Below the pieces are notes generated by a model. It ran no database searches, was not told where the DNA came from, and was given only the letters and a program-made list of their open reading frames with translations. From assembly GCA_964480365.1 (NCBI GenBank), contig CAYZPM010000001.1, positions 124,001 through 188,000 of the forward strand: a DNA stretch of 64,000 bases, read 5' to 3'. Within the stretch, counting starts at the first letter, position 1, and the number at the start of each line of letters is the position of its first letter. This stretch comes from CAIQPV01 sp964480365. GTDB taxonomy: Bacteria; Pseudomonadota; Gammaproteobacteria; Burkholderiales; Gallionellaceae. Of the stretch, positions 44,104-52,240 are shown piece after piece. The translations under genes were made by a program, and so were the position numbers.

Positions 44104-44190
44104 AACCAAACCCCCTCTAACTCCCCCTTGTCAGGGCGAGAACCGGATAGCGGCTCCTCCCCTGTTAAGTGGAGGCTGGGAGGCGTTTGT
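44104..44190. repeat. Dispersed repeat family C, copy 1
   Basis: CCCCCTCTAACTCCCCCTTG ... GCTCCTCCCCTG ... GGAGGCTGGGAGGCG is an imperfect inverted repeat of about 85 bases. A related copy sits inside aceF (55283-55361). The open frame across 43933-44208 ends in this repeat and is not considered a gene. Confidence 0.7.
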
Positions 44191-44238
44191 TTTTATTTAC
44201 GGGGGTGAAGGAGATGCCCATTTTTCACCAAAAAAACA

Positions 44239-44274
44239 ATGCTTACTGTAGCACTACTGTGCTACAGTAAGCAT
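44239..44274. promoter_or_regulatory. Operator palindrome of CopG/ParE operon
   Basis: ATGCTTACTGTAGCAC and its exact complement GTGCTACAGTAAGCAT flank a 4-base spacer, 23 bases before the antitoxin start. Ribbon-helix-helix antitoxins commonly autoregulate by binding such palindromes. Confidence 0.75.
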
Positions 44275-44297
44275 GTTCTTAATTCTTGGAGACGGCC

Positions 44298-44582
44298 ATG
44301 CCCACGACCACCATACGTTTACCGGAAGACCTGAAAGTCCGAGTTGCAGCGGCAGCAAAACGTTCCGGCACAACCACGCACGGTTACATTCTTGAGGCCA
44401 TTGCTGAAAAAGCGAAGCAGGATGATCAGCGTGCTAATTTAGATGCTGTTGCCGAGGATCGCTATGCCGGTATCGTTGCCGCCGGCAAGACAATTCCGTG
44501 GCAGGAAATGCGCGGATATCTGGAAAAGCGGCTTGTCGGTAAAGCGGTCAAACGCCCGGTAGCTCGCAAACTGGCGCGCTGA
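44298..44582 (+). CDS. Ribbon-helix-helix (CopG-type) antitoxin
   Basis: A 94-residue antitoxin. The N-terminus MPTTTIRLPEDLKVRVAAAA is a ribbon-helix-helix DNA-binding domain; the C-terminal half is basic and likely wraps the toxin. ATG 44298 with GGAGA upstream is preferred over the earlier TTG. It lies directly after a perfect palindrome and 2 bases before the toxin gene. Confidence 0.85.
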   Translation: MPTTTIRLPEDLKVRVAAAAKRSGTTTHGYILEAIAEKAKQDDQRANLDAVAEDRYAGIVAAGKTIPWQEMRGYLEKRLVGKAVKRPVARKLAR

Positions 44583-44584
44583 AA

Positions 44585-44881
44585 ATGTCTCGCATCGAAT
44601 TGGCATCGGAAGTAGGTGATGATTTTGATCGCATCCTCGATCACCTTGCCCAATGTCAGGTTGAAAATCATGCGTTGCGCATTCGAGAGATCATCGAGGC
44701 GATTAACGTGCTGGAACACAACCCCATGATTGGACGCCCTGCGAATAACGATAAGCGGGAATTGGTGATTGGTCGTCGCTCACACGGCTATGTGGCTCTA
44801 TACCGTTACGTTGTCGAAATCGATACCGCTTTTGTTCTTGCTGCGCGCAGCCAACAGGAGGCTGGCTATTCTGATTTTTGA
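44585..44881 (+). CDS. RelE/ParE-family toxin
   Basis: A 98-residue ParE-like toxin: N-terminal helices (SEVGDDFDRILDHLAQ), then the central FVxNP-equivalent (HNPMIGRPANNDKRELVIGR) and the terminal strand FVLAARSQQEAGY. ParE proteins poison DNA gyrase and RelE proteins cleave mRNA; the pattern with IGRP...R.L.IG favours ParE. It is translated right behind its antitoxin. Confidence 0.88.
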   Translation: MSRIELASEVGDDFDRILDHLAQCQVENHALRIREIIEAINVLEHNPMIGRPANNDKRELVIGRRSHGYVALYRYVVEIDTAFVLAARSQQEAGYSDF

Positions 44882-45088
44882 ACGTCGAAAGCAAAGAAGC
44901 AGAACGGGCTCCCGTTTCCATGCCTCCTATTTCCAAGATGAGCAGAAATAGAAAAAACTTGCAACGGGCAAATAATTTTGGCTAAATTAAAAGCAATTAA
45001 TGGAGAGATAATACTTTCCGAGTTTGTCTAGCCGCGAGGCAGACGAGTTTTAGTAGGCAGCTCTCCTGCCTTGATGACCAATTGTGCT

Positions 45089-45165
<77 letters not shown>

Positions 45166-45180
45166 AATCTTGAAAATGCA

Positions 45181-45376
45181 GAATCGGTTTTAAAACGCAG
45201 CGAGCGCAGCCAGTTTTGCGCGCGGAGCACAGGAACCGGAATGTACTTTAGTACATGAGGATTCCGAGCACCGCGCAAGCCCGAAATGGCAAGCGCATAA
45301 CCAATGACTTAGTTGGCGTAGTTTGCCAACACAGTCAGATGGCTAGTTGCTCCATCAGTAGTTTTAAAACCGATTC
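45181..45376. repeat. 196-bp MITE-like element with 16-bp terminal inverted repeats
   Basis: The perfect terminal inverted repeats GAATCGGTTTTAAAAC and GTTTTAAAACCGATTC bound a 196-base element without coding capacity. Its left part contains a long hairpin: GCGCG-GAGCACAGGAACCGG, ATGTACT-TT-AGTACAT, GGATTCCGAGCACCGCGC. It lies between tRNA-Pro and ispB and ends on the first base of the ispB stop codon. Confidence 0.75.
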
Positions 45377-46344
45377 TAAAATTGCCGCGTGGCGGCAAAG
45401 CTAGCTAATTGTAACAGGGATTGTTTGTAATTCGTATCCGGCAATGCATCCAGCACTGCACATGCCACATCCGATTCGTGTTGCGCCTGTTGTCGGGTGT
45501 ATTCCAGCGCGCCGGTTTGCTTGATAACCTGCAACACTTCGGCAAAACGTGTGATGTCGCCCTGCTCAATGGATTCGCGCACTACCGCAGCCTGTCTTGC
45601 ATCTCCATGCTGCATGGCATAAATCAGCGGCAGGGTTGGTTTGCCTTCCGCCAGATCATCGCCAAGATTTTTGCCGGTTTCATGCTCGTCGCCGGAATAG
45701 TCCAGCACGTCGTCAACCAACTGGAACGCCGTTCCCAGATGCATGCCATATTTTGCCGCAGCCAGTTCACTAGCTTCGTCCACGCCAACCAGAATCGCGC
45801 CCAAACGCATTGCCGCCTCGAACAGCTTGGCGGTCTTGCAATGGATCACGTGCAGATAATTCGCCGCATCCACATTCGCGTCATGACAATTCAGCAATTG
45901 CAACACCTCGCCCTCGGCGATTGTATTCGTGGCATCTGCAAGCGTCTGCATCACGCGCATGTCGCCCACTTCCACCATCATCTGGAAGGCGCGCGAATAC
46001 AGGAAGTCGCCAACCAGCACGCTGGCTGCATTCCCAAACAGGGAGCTGGCGGTAGCGCGCCCACGACGCAGTTCGGATTCATCTACCACGTCGTCATGCA
46101 GCAGCGTTGCGGTATGGATGAATTCGACCACGGCTGCCAGATCGTGATGATGTTTTCCCGTGTAACCGAACGCCTTTGCGGACAGCACTACCAACGCGGG
46201 TCGCAAGCGCTTGCCGCCGCTGTTGACGATATACTCGCCAACCTGATTGACCAACGCGACTTCGGAATGCAAACGGGCGCGGATCACCTCGTCCACGGCG
46301 GACATATCTGAAGCGAGCAACTGCTTGATGGTTTCGAACGACAC
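45376..46344 (-). CDS. ispB: Octaprenyl diphosphate synthase IspB
   Basis: A 322-residue trans-polyprenyl diphosphate synthase. The first Asp-rich motif is LLHDDVVDESELRRG and the second QLVDDVLDYSGDE, with the upstream GGKRLRPAL substrate loop. It makes the C40 side chain of ubiquinone from IPP and an allylic diphosphate in the cytoplasm. The length matches E. coli IspB (323). A GTG start at 46344 opens the conserved MSFETIKQLL segment. The usual neighbours rplU-rpmA are not next to it here. Confidence 0.95.
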   Translation of the reverse strand: MSFETIKQLLASDMSAVDEVIRARLHSEVALVNQVGEYIVNSGGKRLRPALVVLSAKAFGYTGKHHHDLAAVVEFIHTATLLHDDVVDESELRRGRATASSLFGNAASVLVGDFLYSRAFQMMVEVGDMRVMQTLADATNTIAEGEVLQLLNCHDANVDAANYLHVIHCKTAKLFEAAMRLGAILVGVDEASELAAAKYGMHLGTAFQLVDDVLDYSGDEHETGKNLGDDLAEGKPTLPLIYAMQHGDARQAAVVRESIEQGDITRFAEVLQVIKQTGALEYTRQQAQHESDVACAVLDALPDTNYKQSLLQLASFAATRQF

Positions 46345-46447
46345 TGAAGATTCCCGAAAAAGGCGGTGATGTTATGAATTATGCAGACACAGTGTCAAGT
46401 AAACGAAATATTAGGTAGCATTGTCGCATAAACTTACAAAAACTATT

Positions 46448-46571
46448 TAGCCACAGATAAACACGGATAAAAACAACCTTCAAAATTTTGGTTATTTGAT
46501 TTTTGAGGGGGCAAATAAAGTGTTTATCCCACATCGGATTTCCCGTGTAGATCCGTGTTCATCCATGGCTA
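46448..46571. repeat. Inverted repeat TAGCCAC...ACACGGAT
   Basis: TAGCCACAGATAAACACGGAT (in part) pairs with ATCCGTGTTCATCCATGGCT at the other end with three mismatches. The spacer is AT-rich. The element occupies the ispB-cstA intergenic region and is of a type widespread in bacterial genomes. Confidence 0.65.
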
Positions 46572-46603
46572 ACTTACTGTTTTAATAATTGGTACTGCCA
46601 TTA

Positions 46604-48676
46604 ATGGATAACAAAATTCTTTCTGCTTTCATCTGGATCGCCATCGCCCTTCTCGGTGCCACCGCACTCGGCGGGATCGCCCTCAATCGCGGCGAACCCA
46701 TCAACGCGCTTTGGTTCATTGCTGCCGCGCTGTGCGTCTATGCCATCGCTTACCGATTCTATGCGGCATGGATCGCCAGCAAGGTTTTGCTTATCGACCC
46801 CACGCGCGCCACGCCCGCAGAGCGGCTCAACAACGGCCATGACTTCATACCTACTAACCGGTGGATCGTGTTCGGCCACCATTTTGCGGCTATTGCCGGG
46901 CCGGGGCCGCTGGTCGGACCGACGCTGGCCGCGCAGTTTGGCTACCTGCCCGGTACGCTGTGGATACTTATCGGCGCAGTTCTGGGCGGCGGGGTGCAGG
47001 ACATGGTTACTTTATTCTTTTCCACGCGGCGCAATGGACGCAGTCTGGGTCAAATGGCGCGCGACGAATTAGGGGCGGTCGGCGGTGTCGCAGCATTGAT
47101 CGCCACGCTGCTCATCATGATTATCCTCATCGCCGTGCTCGGTCTGGTGGTGGTGAACGCCATGAAACACAGCCCGTGGGCAACTTCCACCGTAGCAGCA
47201 ACCATCCCCATCGCTATGCTGGTCGGGCTGTATATGCGCAACATTCGCCCCGGTCGTGTGCTGGAAGGCTCGCTGCTCGGCGTCATCCTGTTGCTGCTGG
47301 CCGTGGCGGGCGGCGGCTGGGTTGACCACCAGCCGGGCCTGCGCGACCTGTTCGATCATCCCGGCCTGCCGCTGGCTTGGGCAGTGATCGCCTACGGCTT
47401 CGCCGCCGCCATCCTGCCGGTGTGGCTGCTGCTGGCGCCGCGCGACTACCTCTCCACCTATATGAAACTCGGTACCGTGATTTTGCTGACGCTCGCTATC
47501 GTGTGGATGCAACCCCATGTAAAAATGCCCGCACTCACCCAGTTCATTGACGGCAGCGGACCGATTTTCGGCGGAAAATTATTCCCTTTCGTATTCATCA
47601 CTATCGCCTGCGGAGCGATTTCCGGCTTCCACGCGCTGATCTCTTCTGGCACTACGCCCAAGCTGCTTTCTAATGAACGCGATATTCGCATGATCGGTTA
47701 CGGCGGCATGGCGCTGGAATCCTTCGTTGCGATCATGGCGATGATCGCCGCCACCGTGCTCGATCCCGGCGTATTCTTCGCCATCAACTCGCCCGCAGGC
47801 GTGGTTGGCAAGGAAGCGGCGGATGCGGTGGCAAAAATTTCCAGTTGGGGCTTCCCGGTCACCACAGAGCAAATGGCGCTGCTAGCGCAACAAATGGGCG
47901 AGGCTACGCTATTCGCGCGCACCGGAGGCGCGCCCTCGCTGGCGGTGGGCATGGCCAGCATTTTCGGCAGCGCTTTCGGGCAAGGCATGCTCGCATTGTG
48001 GTACCACTTCGCCATCATGTTCGAGGCAATTTTCATCCTCACCACACTGGACGCAGGCACCCGCGTGGGACGATTCATGCTGCAAGACATGCTCGGCAAC
48101 ATCTGGCCCATGCTGGGCGAAACCTCGTGGTACCCCTCGGTACTGCTGTCCAGCGGATTGATAGTCGCGGCGTGGGGTTATTTTCTCTACATCGGCGTGA
48201 TTGATCCCAACGGCGGCGTCAACATCCTGTGGCCGCTGTTCGGCATCTCCAACCAGATACTCGCGGCAATTGCACTGAGCGTCGCCACCGGCATCCTGGT
48301 CAAGTCCGGCAAACTCAAATACGCCTGGATTACCGCCTTGCCGCTGGCTTGGCTGACGCTGCTAACCAGTGTGGCGGTGTGGGAAAAAATAACCAGCCCG
48401 GACGTGCGCATCGGTTTTCTTGCCGCTGCCAACGACCTTTCCGCAAAGCTTGCAAACGGAATCCTTCCGCCGGAAAAAGCTGCCGTTGCGCCGACGCTGA
48501 TATTCAACCAGCAACTCGACGCTGTGCTGGCGATATTTTTCGCCTTCCTGTTGTGGGTCATCGTGCTCGACATGTTGCGCGTCTGCGCCCGTCACCTCAA
48601 CAACCAGCCCGTGCCACCGCTATCCGAAGCGCCGCATCAAGTCACTCAATTGGAGGAAGCATGGCAACGGGATTAA
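46604..48676 (+). CDS. cstA: Peptide/pyruvate transporter CstA
   Basis: A 690-residue inner-membrane protein with about 16-18 helices and the CstA signature in the N-terminal half (NNGHDFIPTNRWIVFGHHFA AI). Further marks are GAISGFHALISSGTTPKLL and the C-terminal CstA domain with LFGISNQILAAIAL. CstA-type carriers import peptides or pyruvate under carbon limitation. ATG 46604 was taken since the TTG 15 bases upstream has no ribosome site. It overlaps a ybdD-like gene by 16 bases, the usual partner. Confidence 0.94.
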   Translation: MDNKILSAFIWIAIALLGATALGGIALNRGEPINALWFIAAALCVYAIAYRFYAAWIASKVLLIDPTRATPAERLNNGHDFIPTNRWIVFGHHFAAIAGPGPLVGPTLAAQFGYLPGTLWILIGAVLGGGVQDMVTLFFSTRRNGRSLGQMARDELGAVGGVAALIATLLIMIILIAVLGLVVVNAMKHSPWATSTVAATIPIAMLVGLYMRNIRPGRVLEGSLLGVILLLLAVAGGGWVDHQPGLRDLFDHPGLPLAWAVIAYGFAAAILPVWLLLAPRDYLSTYMKLGTVILLTLAIVWMQPHVKMPALTQFIDGSGPIFGGKLFPFVFITIACGAISGFHALISSGTTPKLLSNERDIRMIGYGGMALESFVAIMAMIAATVLDPGVFFAINSPAGVVGKEAADAVAKISSWGFPVTTEQMALLAQQMGEATLFARTGGAPSLAVGMASIFGSAFGQGMLALWYHFAIMFEAIFILTTLDAGTRVGRFMLQDMLGNIWPMLGETSWYPSVLLSSGLIVAAWGYFLYIGVIDPNGGVNILWPLFGISNQILAAIALSVATGILVKSGKLKYAWITALPLAWLTLLTSVAVWEKITSPDVRIGFLAAANDLSAKLANGILPPEKAAVAPTLIFNQQLDAVLAIFFAFLLWVIVLDMLRVCARHLNNQPVPPLSEAPHQVTQLEEAWQRD

Positions 48677-48852
48677 GAATCTGGCTGCGGCGCTGCTGGA
48701 AAAGAATTCGCGAACTCAGCGGCGACGATGCGTATGAACGCTATCTTGCCCATCATAACGCTTGTCACACCGACACCGCGCTGCTGTCGCGCAAGGAATT
48801 TTTCCAGCGCGACCAACAGCAGAAATGGAATAGCATCAAGCGCTGCTGCTAA
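48661..48852 (+). CDS. YbdD/CstA-associated small protein (DUF466)
   Basis: A 63-residue protein, LSGDDAYERYLAHHNACH being the DUF466 core. Small basic members of this family are encoded directly behind cstA in many proteobacteria and are required for the transporter. The ATG lies inside the last codons of cstA with GGAGG upstream. Confidence 0.92.
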   Translation: MATGLRIWLRRCWKRIRELSGDDAYERYLAHHNACHTDTALLSRKEFFQRDQQQKWNSIKRCC

Positions 48853-48935
48853 AGAACGTCGGCTGCGAGGCCTATTAAAACCCTCCGGCTGATGCGCAAA
48901 TCCTGCTAACCTTAGACAAATCATCTTTTCAGAAA

Positions 48936-50450
48936 ATGAACATGCACAGTTATTTGAAACGTATCCTCACCGCCCGCGTCTATGACGTGGCCATCGAAAG
49001 TCCGCTGGAAGTTGCGCCCAACCTGTCCGCGCGCATCGGCAACCAGGTGCTGCTTAAACGCGAAGACATGCAACCCGTCTTTTCGTTTAAGCTGCGCGGC
49101 GCTTACAACAAGATGGCGCAACTTACTCCAGCACAACTCAAGCGCGGCGTGATCGCCGCTTCGGCGGGCAACCATGCGCAGGGCGTGGCGTTGTCCGCGC
49201 AGAAGCTGGGCTGCAAGGCCATTATCGTGATGCCCGCCACCACGCCGCAAATCAAGTTGCAGGCGGTCGCCAGCCGAGGTGCAGAAGTCGTGCTGCACGG
49301 CGATTCCTATTCCGACGCCTACGCTCATGCACTGGAACTTGAGAAAAAACATAAACTCACTTTCGTACATCCTTATGACGATCCGGATGTAATCGCCGGA
49401 CAAGGCACCATCGGCATGGAAATCCTGCGTCAGCACAACCAACCCATCCATGCTATTTTCTGCGCCATCGGCGGCGGTGGCCTGATCTCCGGCGTGGCGG
49501 CTTATTTCAAACAAGTGCGCCCAGAGATCAAGATCATCGGTGTGCAGCCGGTTGATTCCGATGCCATGTACCAATCTCTCAAGCATAAGAAGCGCATGGT
49601 GCTGGAACATGTCGGCCTGTTCGCCGACGGCGTGGCGGTGAAGCAAGTCGGGCAAGAAACTTTCCGTCTGTGCCGCGAACTGGTGGATGAAGTCATCTTG
49701 GTGGATACCGACGCCACCTGCGCCGCGATTAAGGATGTGTTCGAGGACACCCGCTCCATCCTCGAACCGGCGGGCGCGCTCGCCATCGCCGGAGCCAAGC
49801 TGTATGCGGCACGCGAAAAGCTCAAGGACAAGACTCTGGTTGCCGTCGCCAGCGGCGCCAACATGAATTTCGACCGCCTGCGCTTTGTCTCCGAAAGCGC
49901 CGAAATCGGCGAAAAACGTGAAGCGATCCTTGCAGTCACCATCCCTGAAACACCAGGAAGCTTCCGTGAGTTCTGTACTTTGCTGGGAAACCGCAATATC
50001 ACCGAATTCAACTACCGCTACGCCGATTCCAAAGAAGCGCAGGTATTCGTCGGCGTGCAAGTGCGCGACCCATCGGAAACAGCCAAGCTACTCGCCAGCC
50101 TGAAAAAGCACAAGCTGCGCACACTGGACTTCACCGACAACGAAATGGCCAAGCTGCATGTGCGCCATCTGGTCGGCGGGCACGCTGCCGGGGTCAAGGA
50201 CGAGATCATGTTCCGCTTCGAATTCCCGGAACGCCCCGGCGCGCTAATGAATTTCCTCAACAGCATGGACCACAACTGGAACATCAGCCTGTTTCACTAC
50301 CGCAACCACGGCGCGGACTACGGGCGCGTGCTGGTCGGCATGCAAGTGCCGCACCACGACAAGAAAGCGCTACGAACCTTCCTCGACACCCTCGGCTACC
50401 GCTACTGGGACGAGAGCGACAATCCGGCGTACCGGCTGTTCCTGGGATAA
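48936..50450 (+). CDS. ilvA: Biosynthetic threonine ammonia-lyase IlvA
   Basis: A 504-residue PLP enzyme that deaminates threonine to 2-oxobutanoate, the first step to isoleucine. The PLP lysine is in PVFSFKLRGAYNKM, the phosphate-binding glycine loop is AIGGGGLISGVA, and SAGNHAQGVALSA lies between. Two ACT-like regulatory domains (about 325-395 and 420-495: ILAVTIPETPGSFREFC, FRFEFPERPGALMNFL) show that it is the isoleucine-inhibited form. ATG 48942 is an alternative start. Confidence 0.96.
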   Translation: MNMHSYLKRILTARVYDVAIESPLEVAPNLSARIGNQVLLKREDMQPVFSFKLRGAYNKMAQLTPAQLKRGVIAASAGNHAQGVALSAQKLGCKAIIVMPATTPQIKLQAVASRGAEVVLHGDSYSDAYAHALELEKKHKLTFVHPYDDPDVIAGQGTIGMEILRQHNQPIHAIFCAIGGGGLISGVAAYFKQVRPEIKIIGVQPVDSDAMYQSLKHKKRMVLEHVGLFADGVAVKQVGQETFRLCRELVDEVILVDTDATCAAIKDVFEDTRSILEPAGALAIAGAKLYAAREKLKDKTLVAVASGANMNFDRLRFVSESAEIGEKREAILAVTIPETPGSFREFCTLLGNRNITEFNYRYADSKEAQVFVGVQVRDPSETAKLLASLKKHKLRTLDFTDNEMAKLHVRHLVGGHAAGVKDEIMFRFEFPERPGALMNFLNSMDHNWNISLFHYRNHGADYGRVLVGMQVPHHDKKALRTFLDTLGYRYWDESDNPAYRLFLG

Positions 50451-50480
50451 AATTCAAGTAATGTTTGGTTTTGTAGTTGA

Positions 50481-50578
50481 GTAGGCTGGGTTAGCAGTTT
50501 CACTGCGGAGCGTGTGTTGTTGGGGCTTTAGCCCCTTACAACCACGGCCTACTCCTTGCGGGTGTAACCCAACGTAGA
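50481..50578. repeat. GTAGGCTGGGTTA-type inverted repeat
   Basis: GTAGGCTGGGTTAGCAGTTT at the left and TGTAACCCAACGTAG at the right pair imperfectly. An inner hairpin GGGGC-TTTA-GCCCC (50522-50535) could also terminate ilvA. The left end matches the arms of the larger repeat at 52087. Confidence 0.7.
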
Positions 50579-50593
50579 CTCAGGGGAGAAACG

Positions 50594-50884
50594 ATGCGTA
50601 AAGATGAAGTATTAAAATTGCTGATCCAGCACAAACCAGAATTGATCCGACGTTTCGGCATCACCGATTTGGCATTGTTCGGCTCCACAGTACGTGACGA
50701 GGCACGCCCGGATAGCGATATTGATGTGCTGGTCAGTTTCGATGGCCCGTCCACATCGAAACGTTATTTTGGGGTGCAGTTTTATCTGGAAGATCTATTA
50801 GGGCACCCGGTCGATTTGGTGACAGACAAAGCGTTGCGTCCACAGTTAAGACCTTACGTCGAAGCGAGTGCGATTCATGTCTGA
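50594..50884 (+). CDS. MntA-like minimal nucleotidyltransferase (antitoxin)
   Basis: A 96-residue minimal nucleotidyltransferase: LALFGSTVRDEARPDSDIDV holds the GSxxR and SDIDV catalytic signature; a third acidic residue is present in HPVDLVTD. In MntA/HepT systems this protein adenylylates the HEPN toxin and neutralises it. The HepT-like gene begins within its last codons. The ATG has GGGGAG upstream. Confidence 0.88.
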   Translation: MRKDEVLKLLIQHKPELIRRFGITDLALFGSTVRDEARPDSDIDVLVSFDGPSTSKRYFGVQFYLEDLLGHPVDLVTDKALRPQLRPYVEASAIHV

Positions 50885-51167
50885 ACAAACTCAAGGTGAT
50901 CATAACGGGCGCGACTGGCGCTTGTATGTGGACGATATGATTTCGTTTGCCGAGAAAGTGTTGACCTATACACATGGCTTGGAGCGCCCGCAGTTTGAAG
51001 CAAGCGGATTAACTTACGATGCCACAGTCCGCAATCTCGAACTGATAGGAGAAGCAGCGACACGCATTCCTGCCTCTATTCGAGAGCAAGCGCCGCACAT
51101 CCAGTGGCGTGAGATCATTTCCCTGCGCAACCGTTTGATACATGGTTACCTCTCGCAGTCTGTATAG
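50877..51167 (+). CDS. HepT-like HEPN protein (DUF86), C-terminally shortened
   Basis: A 96-residue HEPN-domain protein: YVDDMISFAEKVLTYTHG as helix 1, LTYDATVRNLELIGEAATRI as helix 2 and the RNase motif RNRLIHGY (R-x4-H) near the end. The normal family continues about 20-25 residues after HGY with a helix of the type WxIIQxDLP. Here the frame ends after LSQSV, so the last helix is missing. It may be inactive or altered. It overlaps the mntA-like gene by 8 bases. Confidence 0.8.
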   Translation: MSEQTQGDHNGRDWRLYVDDMISFAEKVLTYTHGLERPQFEASGLTYDATVRNLELIGEAATRIPASIREQAPHIQWREIISLRNRLIHGYLSQSV

Positions 51168-51176
51168 GTTTACGCC

Positions 51177-51482
51177 ATGCCGAACAGCTCTTTCCGTGAT
51201 TTCGTTCTGGAACAGCTCGCCGCCCTCGACGGCCTGCGCTGCAAGCGTATGTTCGGCGGCCACGGGTTGTATTGGGTCGAACAATTTTTCGGCATCGTGT
51301 ATGACGGCAGGCTGTATTTCAAAACGCACCCTAATACCTTGCCGGATTATTTGAGCCAACATGCCGCCGTGTTCGCGCCTTCCGAAAAACAGGTCTTGAA
51401 GAATTACCGCGAGGTTCCGGTAGATATTCTGGAAGATGCGGAACAGTTAGCCTCATGGGCAAGAAAGGCCGCGCGACCATGA
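51177..51482 (+). CDS. TfoX N-terminal domain protein
   Basis: A 101-residue protein with the TfoX-N fold (RCKRMFGGHGLYWVEQFFGI, LYFKTHPNTLPDY). It lacks the C-terminal domain of Haemophilus TfoX/Sxy, the competence regulator. Function of stand-alone forms is unknown. The gene overlaps the start of the next one. Confidence 0.85.
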   Translation: MPNSSFRDFVLEQLAALDGLRCKRMFGGHGLYWVEQFFGIVYDGRLYFKTHPNTLPDYLSQHAAVFAPSEKQVLKNYREVPVDILEDAEQLASWARKAARP

Positions 51483-52090
51483 CAACACAAGTGCTGAAAC
51501 AATCCATCCGGCAACGTATACTCTCCGAACGCGAGCAGTTGTCCGCCGGGTTGCGGGCGCAGTTCAGCACCGCGATTGTCAGGCGCATCGTGCAGATGCC
51601 GGAATATCAGAAGGCGCGCATGGTGTTGGGCTACATGAATTTCGGTGCGGAATTCGAAAGCGAACTCTGGGTGCGGCAGGCACTAGCGGATGGCAAGCAG
51701 CTACTGCTGCCCAAAGTGAACCGTACCACGAATGCGCTGGATGTATACCGGGTGGCAGACTTGCAGAATGATCTGGCACCCGGACTGTGGAATATCCACG
51801 AGCCGTTGCCTGAACGCTGTACCAAAATGGATGCGCTGGAACAAGTGGATTTTATTCTGTTGCCCGGCGTGGCCTTCGGACGTGATGGCGCGCGACTGGG
51901 TTATGGCGGCGGTTTTTATGACAGGCTACTTGCAAATTGTGGGGTAGCGCACAGTCTTGCGCTGGTCGCTGCGGCATATTCCATGCAACTCGTCGAGGGC
52001 ATTCCGCAGGAAGCCACTGATCGCAAAGTACAGTGGTTGGTGATGGAAAACGAAACGATAGATTGTGCGGCAGGTATGAAGCTTCCGTAG
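51479..52090 (+). CDS. ygfA: 5-formyltetrahydrofolate cyclo-ligase
   Basis: A 203-residue ATP-dependent enzyme converting 5-formyl-THF to 5,10-methenyl-THF. The motif RDGARLGYGGGFYDRLL is the family signature, and the N-terminal KQSIRQRILSEREQL and the LLPKVN strand match. The ATG at 51479 overlaps tfoX by 4 bases; a GTG/ATG 24 bases earlier is possible. No 6S RNA was seen in front. Confidence 0.92.
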   Translation: MTTQVLKQSIRQRILSEREQLSAGLRAQFSTAIVRRIVQMPEYQKARMVLGYMNFGAEFESELWVRQALADGKQLLLPKVNRTTNALDVYRVADLQNDLAPGLWNIHEPLPERCTKMDALEQVDFILLPGVAFGRDGARLGYGGGFYDRLLANCGVAHSLALVAAAYSMQLVEGIPQEATDRKVQWLVMENETIDCAAGMKLP

Positions 52091-52175
52091 GTTGGGTTAG
52101 CAGTTTCATCGCGTAACCCAACATCAATTTAAAAAGGCTGTTGGGTTACGCGATGAAACTGCTAACCCAACCTAC
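52087..52175. repeat. Perfect 36-bp inverted repeat with 17-base loop
   Basis: Arms 52087-52122 (GTAGGTTGGGTTAGCAGTTT ...) and 52140-52175 are exact complements over 36 bases. The left arm overlaps the stop of the cyclo-ligase gene. The element has no T-run. It is related to the repeat at 50481. Confidence 0.95.
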
Positions 52176-52240
52176 AAAAACTATTGCCAGCTTGAGGTTC
52201 ATGGGTTGTGAGTAAAACTTGAAGACCAGAGAGTAGAACC

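Noticed and set aside
43933..44208. 91-codon plus-strand frame
   Set aside because: The C-terminal third is translated from a dispersed repeat and no family features are visible.
48921..50060. 379-codon frame antisense to ilvA
   Set aside because: It is a shadow of a high-GC gene; ilvA on the other strand has full catalytic and regulatory motifs.
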